A DNA stretch of 64,000 nt from Collinsella sp. TM09-10AT (GTDB lineage Bacteria > Actinomycetota > Coriobacteriia > Coriobacteriales > Coriobacteriaceae), in the NCBI RefSeq assembly GCF_003436275.1, contig NZ_QSOP01000001.1, positions 1 to 64,000 on the forward strand. The letters are read 5' to 3'. The notes below the pieces were generated by a model. It worked only from the letters and a program-made list of their open reading frames with translations. It was not told the DNA's origin and did no database searches. Position numbers and translations under genes: made by a program. Shown in pieces: positions 1 through 9,153 of this stretch. Position 1 is the first letter of the stretch. Every line of letters starts with the position of its first letter.

Positions 1-47
1 GCGGCCCGCGCTGCATGAGCATGCCCTTCTGGCGCGAGGACCTCTAA
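1..47 (+). CDS. arcA: Arginine deiminase, C-terminal fragment
   Basis: Only the last 14 codons are in the window, read from base 3: GPRCMSMPFWREDL then TAA. The GGxRCMSMP ending is typical of arginine deiminase; its Cys is the catalytic nucleophile that converts arginine to citrulline and ammonia. Just downstream are an ornithine carbamoyltransferase and a YfcC/ArcD-like carrier, which together make the arginine deiminase energy pathway. The match is short but the context supports it strongly. Confidence 0.85.
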   Translation, partial: GPRCMSMPFWREDL

Positions 48-60
48 GGTTTTAACGGTT

Positions 61-92
61 CCGGTGCGGTCCCCCTACAACCGCACCGGTTT
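61..92 (+). terminator. Hairpin between arcA and arcB
   Basis: CCGGTGCGGT (61-70) pairs exactly with ACCGCACCGG (80-89) and is followed by TTT. It lies in the roughly 100-base gap between the arcA stop and the arcB start. The short T-run suggests a partial terminator or an mRNA-stability hairpin that lowers expression of the downstream genes, not a full stop. Confidence 0.55.
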
Positions 93-149
93 CGCCCGTC
101 AAACGGGCACCACTTTTTAGTAATTCACTTTTTCGAAAGGAAACGAACC

Positions 150-1145
150 ATGGGTGTTAACCTCTCCGGCCGTAGCTTCCTCAAGCTCCTCGACCTCACC
201 ACCGAGGAGATCGAGTACCTGCTCAAGCTCTCCAAGAACTTCAAGGACATGAAGCGCGCCGGCGTTCCTCACCGCTATCTCGAGGGCAAGAACATCGTCC
301 TGCTCTTCCAGAAGACCTCCACTCGTACCCGCTGCGCCTTCGAGGTCGGCGGCATGGATCTGGGCATGGGCGTCACCTACCTCGATCCGGGTTCGTCGCA
401 GATGGGCAAGAAGGAGTCCATCGAGGACACCGCCCGCGTTCTCGGCCGCATGTATGACGGCATCGAGTTCCGTGGCTTTGCCCAGGACGACGTCGAGGAG
501 CTTGCCGCTAAGTCCGGCGTGCCCGTGTGGAACGGTCTGACCACCGAGTGGCACCCCACCCAGATGCTCGCCGACATCCTGACCGTCCAGGAGAACTTCA
601 ACTACGACATCAAGGGCAAGACCCTCGTCTTCATGGGCGACTGCAAGAACAACGTCGCTCGCTCCCTCATGGTCGTCTGCTCCAAGCTCGGCATGAACTT
701 CGTGGCCTGCGGCCCCGAGGAGTGCATGCCCGCTGACGACGTCATCGAGGCCTGCAAGCCCATCGCTGAGGCCAACGGCTGCACCATTAAGCTGACCACC
801 GACGTCAAGGACGGCGTCACCGGCGCTGACGTTCTCTACACCGACGTGTGGGTCTCCATGGGCGAGCCCGACGAGGTCTGGGCCGAGCGCATCGCTCAGC
901 TCACCCCGTATCGCGTTACCTCCGAGGTCATGGCTATGGCCAACCCGGGTGCCATCTTCCTGCACTGCCTGCCCAGCTTCCACGACACCAACACCACGAT
1001 TGGCGCCGAGAAGTGCGAGCAGTTCGGCATCACCGAGCAGGAGGTCACTGACGAGGTCTTCGAAAGCCCCGCTTCCAAGGTCTTCGACGAGGCCGAGAAC
1101 CGCATGCACACCATCAAGGCTGTCATGTACGCTACGCTCAAGTAA
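150..1145 (+). CDS. arcB: Ornithine carbamoyltransferase, catabolic
   Basis: 331 residues, the usual length. The carbamoyl-phosphate loop STRTRC is at 57-62, HPTQ near 135 and the ornithine-side HCLP motif near 272. The enzyme interconverts citrulline plus phosphate and ornithine plus carbamoyl phosphate in the cytoplasm. Lying directly after arcA and before a putative arginine/ornithine carrier, it most likely runs in the catabolic direction, giving carbamoyl phosphate for ATP synthesis. A GAAAGGAAACGAACC leader gives a good ribosome binding site. The family is certain; the catabolic role comes from context. An arcC carbamate kinase is not in the window. Confidence 0.95.
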   Translation: MGVNLSGRSFLKLLDLTTEEIEYLLKLSKNFKDMKRAGVPHRYLEGKNIVLLFQKTSTRTRCAFEVGGMDLGMGVTYLDPGSSQMGKKESIEDTARVLGRMYDGIEFRGFAQDDVEELAAKSGVPVWNGLTTEWHPTQMLADILTVQENFNYDIKGKTLVFMGDCKNNVARSLMVVCSKLGMNFVACGPEECMPADDVIEACKPIAEANGCTIKLTTDVKDGVTGADVLYTDVWVSMGEPDEVWAERIAQLTPYRVTSEVMAMANPGAIFLHCLPSFHDTNTTIGAEKCEQFGITEQEVTDEVFESPASKVFDEAENRMHTIKAVMYATLK

Positions 1146-1160
1146 GAGCATCTAGCATCT

Positions 1161-1197
1161 CGCTCGGGGTGCATTGCTGCGCACCCCGAGCGCTTTT
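1161..1197 (+). terminator. Rho-independent terminator after arcB
   Basis: CGCTCGGGGTGC (1161-1172) and GCACCCCGAGCG (1181-1192) form a perfect 12-bp stem followed by CTTTTG. It would end or attenuate transcription before the carrier gene. Confidence 0.8.
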
Positions 1198-1292
1198 GTC
1201 TGGTAAAAATCTCGCACCGAGCGACATGCACGGCACGGAAGAGCCGCTTCGGGCGAGATCAGTAATTGATTTATGAAGGGGGGATGAGAACT

Positions 1293-2771
1293 ATGACTGA
1301 GACCGCTAAGAAAAAGCGCGGTATGCCTTCATCGTTCACCATTCTTCTTGCTCTGCTGGCAATCGTCGCGGTTGTTACCGTTATCGTCTCCGGTACGTCC
1401 GGTGGCGCGGTTACCGCTGCCCGCTTGAGCGATTTCTGCACCGCCCCGGTCAAGGGCTTCGCTGACGCTCTGCCCGTCTGCCTCTTCGTTATGATCCTCG
1501 GCGGCTTCCTCGGCATGATGACCGAGACCGGCGCCCTGGACAACGGCATTGCCGTTCTGGTGCAGAAGCTTAAGGGCAATGAGATCATGCTCATTCCCGT
1601 GCTGATGCTCATCTTCTCCCTCGGTGGTACCACCTATGGTATGTGCGAGGAGACCGTTCCCTTCTACGCCCTGCTCGCCGCCACCATGATGGCTGCTGGC
1701 TTCGACCCCATGGTCGGCGCCGCTACCGTCCTGCTCGGCGCTGGCTGCGGCTGCCTGGGCTCCACGGTTAACCCGTTTGCCGTCGGTGCTGCCGTTGACG
1801 CTCTGACTGGCGTTGGCATTGAGGTCAACCAGTCCATCATCATCGGCCTCGGTGCCGTCCTGTGGATTGTTACCACTGTTATGTCCATCCTCTTCGTTAT
1901 GAGCTATGCCAAGAAGGTCAAGGCTGACAAGGGTTCCACCATCCTTTCGATGCAGGAGCTCAAGGACGCCGAAGAGGCTCACGGCAAGGCTGCTTCCGAG
2001 GTTCACAAGGAGGTCAAGCTCACCGGTCGTCAGAAGGGTGTTCTGATCGCCTTTGCCTTCACCTTCGTCGTCATGATCGTCGGCTTCATCCCGCTGGCCG
2101 ATCTCAACGAGGGCGTCGCCAACTTCTTCGATGCTGGCGCCGTCTATGACGCCGACGGTAACGCCATCGTTCAGGGCTGGTCTGCCCTGATCACCGGCCT
2201 GCCCATTGGCCAGTGGTACTTCGACGAGGCTTCCACCTGGTTCTTCCTCATGGCTGTCCTGATCGGTATCATCGGTGGCCTGTCCGAGAAGCAGATCGTC
2301 AACACCTTCATCACCGGCGCTGCCGACATGATGTCCGTTGTCCTCGTCATCGCTCTCGCCCGTGGTATCTCCGTCCTCATGGCTAGCACCGGCCTCGACG
2401 TCTACGTCCTCGACGCTGCCGCCAATGCTCTGGCTGGCCTGTCCGGCGTGATCTTCGCTCCCATGAGCTTCCTGGTCTACTTCGGCCTGTCCTTCCTGAT
2501 CCCCTCGACCTCCGGTATGGCTACTGTCTCCATGCCCATCATGGGACCGCTGGCTGTTAAGCTCGGCTTCTCGCCCGAGGTCATGGTCATGATCTTCTCC
2601 GCCGCCATCGGTGTCGTGAACCTGTTCACCCCGACCTCCGGCGCCATCATGGGCGGTCTTGCCCTGGCCAAGATCGAGTGGACGACCTGGCTCAAGTTTG
2701 CCCTTAAGCTCATCGTCGCTCTCTCCGTCGTCTGCGCCATCATTCTGACCGTCGCCTGCGTGATGCTCTAA
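1293..2771 (+). CDS. YfcC/ArcD-like basic amino acid carrier
   Basis: 492 residues and strongly hydrophobic, with about a dozen predicted membrane segments and a charged loop in the middle (about residues 205-245). The sequence fits the C4-dicarboxylate anaerobic carrier superfamily (YfcC/DcuC type), e.g. the glycine-rich SLGGTTYGMCEET and LIPSTSGMATVSMPIMGPLA stretches. Members next to arcA/arcB are usually annotated as arginine:ornithine antiporters. Start: ATG 1293 is chosen because AGGGGGG at 1277-1283 is nine bases upstream. In-frame TTG 1266 and ATG 1284 are possible, but the latter touches the ribosome site. The family is fairly sure; the substrate is inferred from context. Confidence 0.8.
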   Translation: MTETAKKKRGMPSSFTILLALLAIVAVVTVIVSGTSGGAVTAARLSDFCTAPVKGFADALPVCLFVMILGGFLGMMTETGALDNGIAVLVQKLKGNEIMLIPVLMLIFSLGGTTYGMCEETVPFYALLAATMMAAGFDPMVGAATVLLGAGCGCLGSTVNPFAVGAAVDALTGVGIEVNQSIIIGLGAVLWIVTTVMSILFVMSYAKKVKADKGSTILSMQELKDAEEAHGKAASEVHKEVKLTGRQKGVLIAFAFTFVVMIVGFIPLADLNEGVANFFDAGAVYDADGNAIVQGWSALITGLPIGQWYFDEASTWFFLMAVLIGIIGGLSEKQIVNTFITGAADMMSVVLVIALARGISVLMASTGLDVYVLDAAANALAGLSGVIFAPMSFLVYFGLSFLIPSTSGMATVSMPIMGPLAVKLGFSPEVMVMIFSAAIGVVNLFTPTSGAIMGGLALAKIEWTTWLKFALKLIVALSVVCAIILTVACVML

Positions 2772-2835
2772 GTACCCCTTGGGTACCCCACGGAACCTTG
2801 ACGATCCTGCAAAGGATTACCTGGTCATCGTCTTT

Positions 2836-2912
2836 CCGGTGGGGTAAACCCACCGGTAGACTCCTACCTTTAGCCCCCTCCCGTTCCGTGCGCTGGAGGG
2901 GGCGCTCTTGTG
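2836..2912 (+). terminator. Two hairpins ending the arginine operon
   Basis: CCGGTGGG/CCCACCGG (2836-2856) is followed by a second hairpin, GCCCCCTCC.../GGAGGGGGC (2873-2903), then GCTCTTGT. Together they look like the end of the ADI operon. The T-run is weak, so termination may rely on the two stems acting together. Confidence 0.55.
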
Positions 2913-3082
2913 TTCCGGCGTTTTACCAAACGCCGGAACCACTCGACGCTGCAAGCCCGCCAGAGCGGCAATCTGACGTTCAATCGTCGGGCATGGCCAA
3001 AAGGCCTATGCCCTCCTCTTTCACGTCACCTTGCTCGCTCTGGTGGGCTTTCGCTGACTTATGCTCAACCTGCGGCGCTGCC
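2912..3082 (+). repeat. Structured dispersed repeat A, copy 1
   Basis: First copy of a repeat also seen at 55466-55638 and, partly, at 58685-58873. Elements in order: hairpin P1, 12 bp with a TACC loop (2912-2939); CGACGCTGCA; outer stem P2 (2953-2967 with 3036-3050, one G-T pair); stem P3 (GCAATCTGACGT 2968-2979 with ACGTCACCTTGC 3023-3034); loop strand TTCAATCGTCGG; hairpin P4 (2989-3013, AAAA loop); loop strand CCTCCTCTTTC; then a GCTGACTTATGCTCAACC tail. Apparent reading frames here look spurious. It lies between the arginine operon and the DUF1846 gene; function unknown. Confidence 0.75.
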
Positions 3083-3197
3083 ATTGTTGGCGCAGGGGGC
3101 GGCTTGCTCGCTCTGGTGTCTGTTCGCTGTTCGTTCTCTGCCCGCGACGTTTCTGCTGTTGGTGCAAAGGGGTCAGGTTACTTTGCGCCAAAAGGGG

Positions 3198-3266
3198 AAG
3201 TTGCGGTGGAATAGTTCCCGTTTGGCCGTCTTGAGGGGTTAAACAGGAGCTATTTCACCGCAACTT
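3198..3266. repeat. Palindromic dispersed repeat B, copy 1
   Basis: AAGTTGCGGTGGAATAG (3198-3214) and CTATTTCACCGCAACTT (3250-3266) form a 17-bp stem with one G-T pair, with a 35-base loop containing GTTTGGCCGT. A near copy lies at 43159-43226 and shares the arms, the loop core and the upstream GCCAAAA. Function unknown; the only other item in this 600-base gap is repeat A and a TATAAT-like hexamer at 3329-3334. Confidence 0.7.
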
Positions 3267-3375
3267 ATCGATGGCGTGTTTGGTTGGTGCCTGTTGATGG
3301 CCTGGGCATCGGGGAGGGCAGGCTCCGTTATAATCGCGTAGGAACTTAATTTACGAAACGGGACGGGAGCCATAC

Positions 3376-4857
3376 ATGCGCCAGGGTTTCGACAACGCGA
3401 AATATATCGAGCTGCAGGCCGCTCATATTAAGGAGCGCATCTCGCAGTTTGGCGGCAAGCTGTATTTGGAGTTTGGCGGCAAGCTGTTTGACGACTATCA
3501 CGCGAGCCGCGTGCTGCCGGGTTTTGAGCCGGACAGCAAGTTTCGCATGCTCAAGAGCATAGCCGACGACGTCGAGGTCATCATCGCCATTAACGCGAAC
3601 CACATCGAGAAGAACAAGGCTCGCGGTGACCTGGGCATTACCTATGACGAGGACGTTTTGCGCCTGGTCGACCTGTTCCGCGGCAACGGCTTTGCCGTCG
3701 CGGCTGTGGTCATCACCCAGTACGCCGGCCAGCCCGCTGCCGATGTGTTCCGCAACCGCCTGAACGCGCTCGGTATTCCCGCCAAGCTGCACTATCCCAT
3801 CGAGGGGTATCCGCACGATGTCGATCTGATCGTGTCCGACGATGGCTATGGCAAGAACGAGTTTGTCGAGACCACCCGACCGCTCGTTGTGGTCACTGCC
3901 CCCGGTCCTGGCTCGGGCAAGCTTGCCACCTGCCTGTCTCAGCTCTATCACGAGCACAAGCATGGCACGGCCGCCGGCTATGCCAAGTTCGAGACCTTCC
4001 CGGTCTGGAATCTTCCTCTGACGCATCCGGTCAATATTGCCTACGAGGCCGCCACGGCTGACCTCGATGACGCCAATATCATCGACTCCTTCCACCTGGA
4101 GGCCTACAACAAGACCACGGTCAACTACAACCGCGACGTCGAGGCCTTCCCGGTAGTCCGTGCCCTGATGGAAAAGATCCTGGGCAAGAGCCCCTACCAG
4201 AGCCCTACGGACATGGGCGTCAATATGGTCGGCTTTGCCATCACCGATGACGATGCCTGCCGCGACGCTTCCAAGATGGAGATCGTTCGCCGCTACTTTA
4301 CCGCGGTCGAAAATGTGCGCCGTACCGGCGTGGGCGATGAGCAAGTCGACCGTCTCAAGATTATTATGAAGAAAGCCGGCATCGATAAGAACTACTCACC
4401 GGCGCGCTCGGCGGCCCTCACCAGGGAGCAGCTGACGGGTGGTCCCGTGGGTGCCATGGTCATGCCCGATGGCTCCGTGGTGACCGGTAAGACCTCCACG
4501 CGCCTGGGCGCCGCAAGTTCGCTCATTATGAACGCCCTCAAGCATGTCTCGGGCGTCGACCTTGAGCTCGAGGTCATTAGCGATGAGGCGATCGAGCCCA
4601 TCAGCAAGCTCAAGACGCATTTCCTGGGCAGCAAAAACCCGCGCCTCCACACCGACGAGACGCTTATGGCGCTGTCGATCACCTCGGCCACGAGTGAGAC
4701 GGCCGCTCGCGTCCTTTCGGGCCTGGAGCAGCTGCGCGGTTGCGATGCCTTCTTTAGCGTGATTATCTCGCCGACGGACGAGACGGTACTGCGCAAGTTG
4801 GGCATCAACGTGTGCTGCGAGCCCAAGTTTGAGCGCCGCGGTTTCTTCCATCGCTAA
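3376..4857 (+). CDS. DUF1846 domain protein
   Basis: 493 residues, the full length expected for the DUF1846 family. The opening (QGFDNAKYIELQAAHIKERI, then FGGKLYLEFGGKLFDDYHASRVLPG) is recognisable. Members are cytoplasmic proteins of unsettled function, common in Firmicutes and Actinobacteria. The segment VVVTAPGPGSGKLATCLSQL (residues about 172-191) resembles a phosphate-binding loop, so a nucleotide-dependent role is possible but unproven. Start ATG 3376 follows GGGACGGGAGCC. It stands alone between a TATAAT-like box at 3329-3334 and a terminator, so it is probably monocistronic. Confidence 0.9.
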   Translation: MRQGFDNAKYIELQAAHIKERISQFGGKLYLEFGGKLFDDYHASRVLPGFEPDSKFRMLKSIADDVEVIIAINANHIEKNKARGDLGITYDEDVLRLVDLFRGNGFAVAAVVITQYAGQPAADVFRNRLNALGIPAKLHYPIEGYPHDVDLIVSDDGYGKNEFVETTRPLVVVTAPGPGSGKLATCLSQLYHEHKHGTAAGYAKFETFPVWNLPLTHPVNIAYEAATADLDDANIIDSFHLEAYNKTTVNYNRDVEAFPVVRALMEKILGKSPYQSPTDMGVNMVGFAITDDDACRDASKMEIVRRYFTAVENVRRTGVGDEQVDRLKIIMKKAGIDKNYSPARSAALTREQLTGGPVGAMVMPDGSVVTGKTSTRLGAASSLIMNALKHVSGVDLELEVISDEAIEPISKLKTHFLGSKNPRLHTDETLMALSITSATSETAARVLSGLEQLRGCDAFFSVIISPTDETVLRKLGINVCCEPKFERRGFFHR

Positions 4858-4890
4858 GTTTGAAGCACCGCGGTAATTGCATTGCATTTT

Positions 4891-4924
4891 GGCCGTATCG
4901 GGTTAGCGCCCGGTACGGCTTTTT
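4891..4924 (+). terminator. Terminator after DUF1846 gene
   Basis: GCCGTATCGGG (4892-4902) pairs with CCCGGTACGGC (4909-4919), followed by TTTTT. Confidence 0.85.
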
Positions 4925-5113
4925 GATCAATAAAGCGTCTATTTCGGCGAAAAATAGCTGTTTACCTGCCTAGAAACAATTTGAGCGGTATACAATAACC
5001 GTAACTGTTTCATCCTTAGCGGGATGCCGCATGATGGATATTACCTGCCATCGTGAGGTGTGTCGGTCGCGCACGGCGCGTTAGATGCTCGTGCTCGGTT
5101 TGAGGAGGCTGCT

Positions 5114-5452
5114 ATGGCGGGCAAGGGTCGTGCGAGTGTCAACGATATGAAGCGTGTCGAGGTGCTGGTGTTGATGGAGATCGACCAGCAAACCGAAGAC
5201 AATGGCGGGCCGTATGGTTTCTCGCGCAAAACGCTTGCCGAGCGCGTGGGGGTTTCGCCGTATCGTGCCCGCGCCGCAATCGATCGCTTGGATTCCGAAG
5301 GTATGATTGATGTCGTCTCGCGTTATAGCGACGACGGCGGTCAGCTTGCAAATGGCATTTGCCTCACCGAACGTGGTGAGTGGTATCTTGAGGGCGTCCG
5401 TACCGGCATGCTCGTTCAAGAAATGCTTGAGGACGAGGTTGCTGATCGATAG
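5114..5452 (+). CDS. Small winged-helix DNA-binding protein
   Basis: 112 residues. The segment GFSRKTLAERVGVSPYRARAAIDRLDSEGMIDVVSRYS (about 34-71) has the pattern of a winged helix-turn-helix, with a recognition helix around SPYRARAAIDRL and a following wing. The remainder is short and acidic, with no ligand domain. It is probably a small transcription regulator, but no named family is recognised. GAGGAGG at 5102-5108 places the start at ATG 5114; a longer reading from 5060 has no ribosome site. It lies alone between two terminators, and its targets cannot be told from context. Confidence 0.75.
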   Translation: MAGKGRASVNDMKRVEVLVLMEIDQQTEDNGGPYGFSRKTLAERVGVSPYRARAAIDRLDSEGMIDVVSRYSDDGGQLANGICLTERGEWYLEGVRTGMLVQEMLEDEVADR

Positions 5453-5475
5453 CAGCATGTAACCCTTGCCATAGC

Positions 5476-5509
5476 GACGCCGCCTGGGAAACCGGGCGGC
5501 GTTTTGTTT
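5476..5509 (+). terminator. Terminator after winged-helix gene
   Basis: GACGCCGCCTGG (5476-5487) pairs with CCGGGCGGCGTT (5492-5503, imperfect), followed by a T-rich GTTTTGTTT run. Confidence 0.8.
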
Positions 5510-5543
5510 CAAGATCGAGAAATGCAATCGCACGCGAGAAAAA

Positions 5544-5572
5544 TTGCGGACGGTCCGCGGCGCGAGTATTAC
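5544..5572 (+). promoter_or_regulatory. Putative pyrG promoter
   Basis: TTGCGG (5544-5549) and TATTAC (5567-5572) are separated by 17 bases, about 60 bases before the pyrG start. This is a moderate sigma-70-type match judged by eye only. Confidence 0.4.
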
Positions 5573-5624
5573 AATGAAGACCCGTAAGATGTGGATAAAC
5601 AACTTCTACGGGAAGCGCAGGTAA

Positions 5625-7292
<1,668 letters not shown>

Positions 7293-7294
7293 GG

Positions 7295-8236
7295 GTGCCG
7301 GCGAACAAAGAACATACCGAAGCTACTCCCTCGTCGCTCGCCGTGGCGGCGGGGGAGTATCTCGATTACCTCGCGGTCGAGCGGGGTTTGGCGCGCAACA
7401 CGATTGCGGCCTATCGTCGTGACCTGACGACGTACTGCGCGTATCTGGAGCGGGCGGGCATCATGTCTTTTGATGAGGCGACTCGTCAGGTCGTGGAGGG
7501 CTTTGTCGCCGACCGTCGCGATGGGGGCTATTCCGATGCCTCGGTGGAGCGTGCGCTTGCGGCCGTGAAGGGCCTGCATGCCTTTTTGGTGCGCGATGGG
7601 ATTGTGGCCCAAAATCCAACGGCGGCGTTGCGCCTGCCTAAAAAGGCTGAGCGTTTGCCGGAGTATCTATCGGTGGAGGATGTCTCGGCGCTGCTCGATC
7701 AAGACTTCCCCGAGGGCGAGATGGGCTTGCGCGACCATGCCATCTTGGAAGTGCTCTACGGATGCGGCTTGCGTGTGAGCGAGTTGGTGGGGCTCGATGT
7801 GGGCGATATCCATATCGACGATGGCTTTGTGCTCGTTCGCGGTAAGGGCTCAAAGGAACGCCTGTCCCCGCTGGTGGGAAGCGCGGCGCGAGCTCTGACG
7901 CTCTATTTAACTGAGGGGCGTTCTCGCTTGGCGGCCCATGCCCACGGAACCGAGACCTCGGCGGTCTTTTTAAATAAGAACGGCCGCCGTCTGTCGCGCC
8001 AGGGCATCCATGCCATCTGTGAGCGCTACGGGCGCCAGGTGGGGCTGGTGGGACTCCATCCCCATACGCTGCGTCACTCCTTTGCCACCCATATGCTTGC
8101 GGGCGGTGCAGACCTCCGTGTGCTACAGGAGATCTTGGGACATGCCGATATATCGACCACGCAGGTCTACACGCATGTCGATCGTACGCAACTGACCGAG
8201 GTCTATCTGGCGGCGCACCCGCTGGCACATCGTTAA
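7295..8236 (+). CDS. xerD: Site-specific tyrosine recombinase XerD-like
   Basis: 313 residues with an N-terminal SAM-like core-binding domain (EYLDYLAVERGLARNTIAAY) and a C-terminal catalytic domain. The tyrosine-recombinase residues are visible: Arg in GCGLRVSE (about 160), Lys in RGKGSKER, HTLRHS (His258, Arg261), LGH and the nucleophile Tyr about 292 in QVYTHV. Size and sequence fit XerD/XerC, which resolve chromosome dimers at dif. GTG 7295 is chosen because it directly follows the pyrG stop; the longer frame from 7142 would overlap pyrG with non-homologous residues. A chromosomal Xer role is far likelier than a phage integrase: no phage genes or att sites are nearby. Confidence 0.9.
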   Translation: MPANKEHTEATPSSLAVAAGEYLDYLAVERGLARNTIAAYRRDLTTYCAYLERAGIMSFDEATRQVVEGFVADRRDGGYSDASVERALAAVKGLHAFLVRDGIVAQNPTAALRLPKKAERLPEYLSVEDVSALLDQDFPEGEMGLRDHAILEVLYGCGLRVSELVGLDVGDIHIDDGFVLVRGKGSKERLSPLVGSAARALTLYLTEGRSRLAAHAHGTETSAVFLNKNGRRLSRQGIHAICERYGRQVGLVGLHPHTLRHSFATHMLAGGADLRVLQEILGHADISTTQVYTHVDRTQLTEVYLAAHPLAHR

Positions 8237-8269
8237 CACATCGCTGGCCTGCATATCTATAGGTATTTG

Positions 8270-8340
8270 GGGACGGGCCCCAGATTGCCGCGGCGTGCTT
8301 TTGCGCGCGCATGGGCAATCTGGGGTCCGTCCCATTTTTT
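8270..8340 (+). terminator. Long-stem terminator after xerD (GGGGAC type)
   Basis: GGGACGGGCCCCAGATTGCC (8270-8289) pairs with GGCAATCTGGGGTCCGTCCC (8314-8333) except one G-T pair, and a TTTTTT run follows. It shares the GGGGAC core with other hairpins in the window. Confidence 0.85.
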
Positions 8341-8431
8341 GCCACTTGTCGTCGCGGTGGCGGGCCGCATGTGCCTTGGGTGGGGGAGTTTGGGGGCGAT
8401 GTGAACGGCATGTAAAGGGACGCAAAAATCG

Positions 8432-8451
8432 CCTCAAGGTCAACTTGAAGG
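8432..8451. promoter_or_regulatory. Near-palindrome resembling a MerR-type operator
   Basis: CCTCAAGGTCAACTTGAAGG is a near-perfect inverted repeat resembling SoxR/MerR-family operators (CCTCAAG...CTTGAGG form). No MerR-type regulator is in the window. It lies between xerD and mraZ. Confidence 0.35.
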
Positions 8452-8463
8452 TTGAGGTTGAAA

Positions 8464-8519
8464 GGCGGGGTGCCACAGGTGGCATCCCGCCGTTGCTGTA
8501 AACACAACATATTGTGTTT
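8464..8519 (+). other. Hairpin and palindrome upstream of mraZ
   Basis: GGCGGGGTGCCAC/GTGGCATCCCGCC (8464-8491, two-base loop) forms a strong hairpin without a T-run. It is followed by the palindrome AAACACAA-CATA-TTGTGTTT (8500-8519). Both could be protein or RNA regulatory sites of the dcw leader; nothing in the sequence identifies the binder. Confidence 0.5.
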
Positions 8520-8532
8520 TCGAACATATGAT

Positions 8533-8593
8533 TGGGGGTGTTTTGCAATATATGGTGGGTGGAGTGGTGGGGCGGGGTGGGGGAAGGGGTGGG
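8533..8593 (+). promoter_or_regulatory. MraZ box array (TGGG repeats)
   Basis: TGGG[TG] occurs at 8556, 8568, 8578 and 8590, i.e. every 10-12 bases, with further copies at 8533 and 8610. MraZ is known to bind several direct TGGGN repeats spaced about 10 bp apart in front of its own gene. The array ends nine bases before a TTGAAA -35 box and lies about 110 bases before mraZ, so it is almost certainly the autoregulatory operator. Confidence 0.75.
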
Positions 8594-8601
8594 GAAAGGT
8601 G

Positions 8602-8630
8602 TTGAAAAATGGGGCGGTTCCCCATATTAT
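8602..8630 (+). promoter_or_regulatory. Putative mraZ (dcw) promoter
   Basis: TTGAAA (8602-8607) and TATTAT (8625-8630) are separated by 17 bases, about 70 bases before the mraZ start and just after the MraZ boxes. One extra TGGG (8610) lies in the spacer, where a bound repressor would block polymerase. Confidence 0.65.
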
Positions 8631-8698
8631 TAATGACGTCGACAGGCGGGGTGGTTCCCCGCGTACGTGCCATCTGAGTAACCGAGGGGAGGGCGCAC

Positions 8699-9133
8699 AT
8701 GGGAATGACTGGTGCATACGAGCGCAATCTCGATGCAAAAGGTCGTCTGTCCCTGCCTGCACCCCTTCGCGAGGAGCTTGGAGAGCACGTTCGCGTGTTC
8801 AAAGCCCTGGATGTCGATGCTCTGTACGTGTTCTCTGCCGAGGCCTTCGATAAGTGGGTCGAAGGACTCTTCGCGGGTCGTGAGGGCCACGAGGGTTTTA
8901 ACCCGCGTGACATTAATGACCAGAAGCTCATGAGGGCGATCAACAAGCGCACCACGTCGATGGACGTGGACAGCGCCGGTCGTATCGGTCTTTCCGAGTC
9001 TCTCCGCAAGCAGGCGAACCTCGACCGCGAGGTCACGGTTGTGGGCAACTACGACCACCTTGAGGTTTGGGATCGCGCCGCGGCCGATGAGGACGATGAC
9101 GATGAGGCCCTGCTGGACCTCTTCTTCTCGTAA
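8699..9133 (+). CDS. mraZ: Transcriptional regulator MraZ
   Basis: 144 residues, normal size. Two SpoVT/AbrB-like half domains are visible: GAYERNLDAKGRLSLPAPLREEL near the N-terminus and SMDVDSAGRIGLSESLRKQA near 80-100, each with the DxxGRxxLP-like signature. MraZ forms a ring-shaped oligomer that binds TGGG repeats and controls the dcw operon; such repeats are present upstream. The acidic tail (DEDDDDEALLD) is unremarkable. GAGGGGAGGGCGCAC precedes the ATG. First gene of the cluster, followed 20 bases later by rsmH. Confidence 0.95.
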   Translation: MGMTGAYERNLDAKGRLSLPAPLREELGEHVRVFKALDVDALYVFSAEAFDKWVEGLFAGREGHEGFNPRDINDQKLMRAINKRTTSMDVDSAGRIGLSESLRKQANLDREVTVVGNYDHLEVWDRAAADEDDDDEALLDLFFS

Positions 9134-9153
9134 GGGCAAGGCACGGGTAACGG

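Noticed and set aside
2798..3242. Reading frames between the arginine carrier and DUF1846 genes
   Set aside because: They run through two structured repeats and have no ribosome sites or recognisable sequence.
7295..8236. Tyrosine recombinase as a phage or integron integrase
   Set aside because: No phage, cassette or att sequence is near; the size and position with pyrG fit chromosomal XerD.
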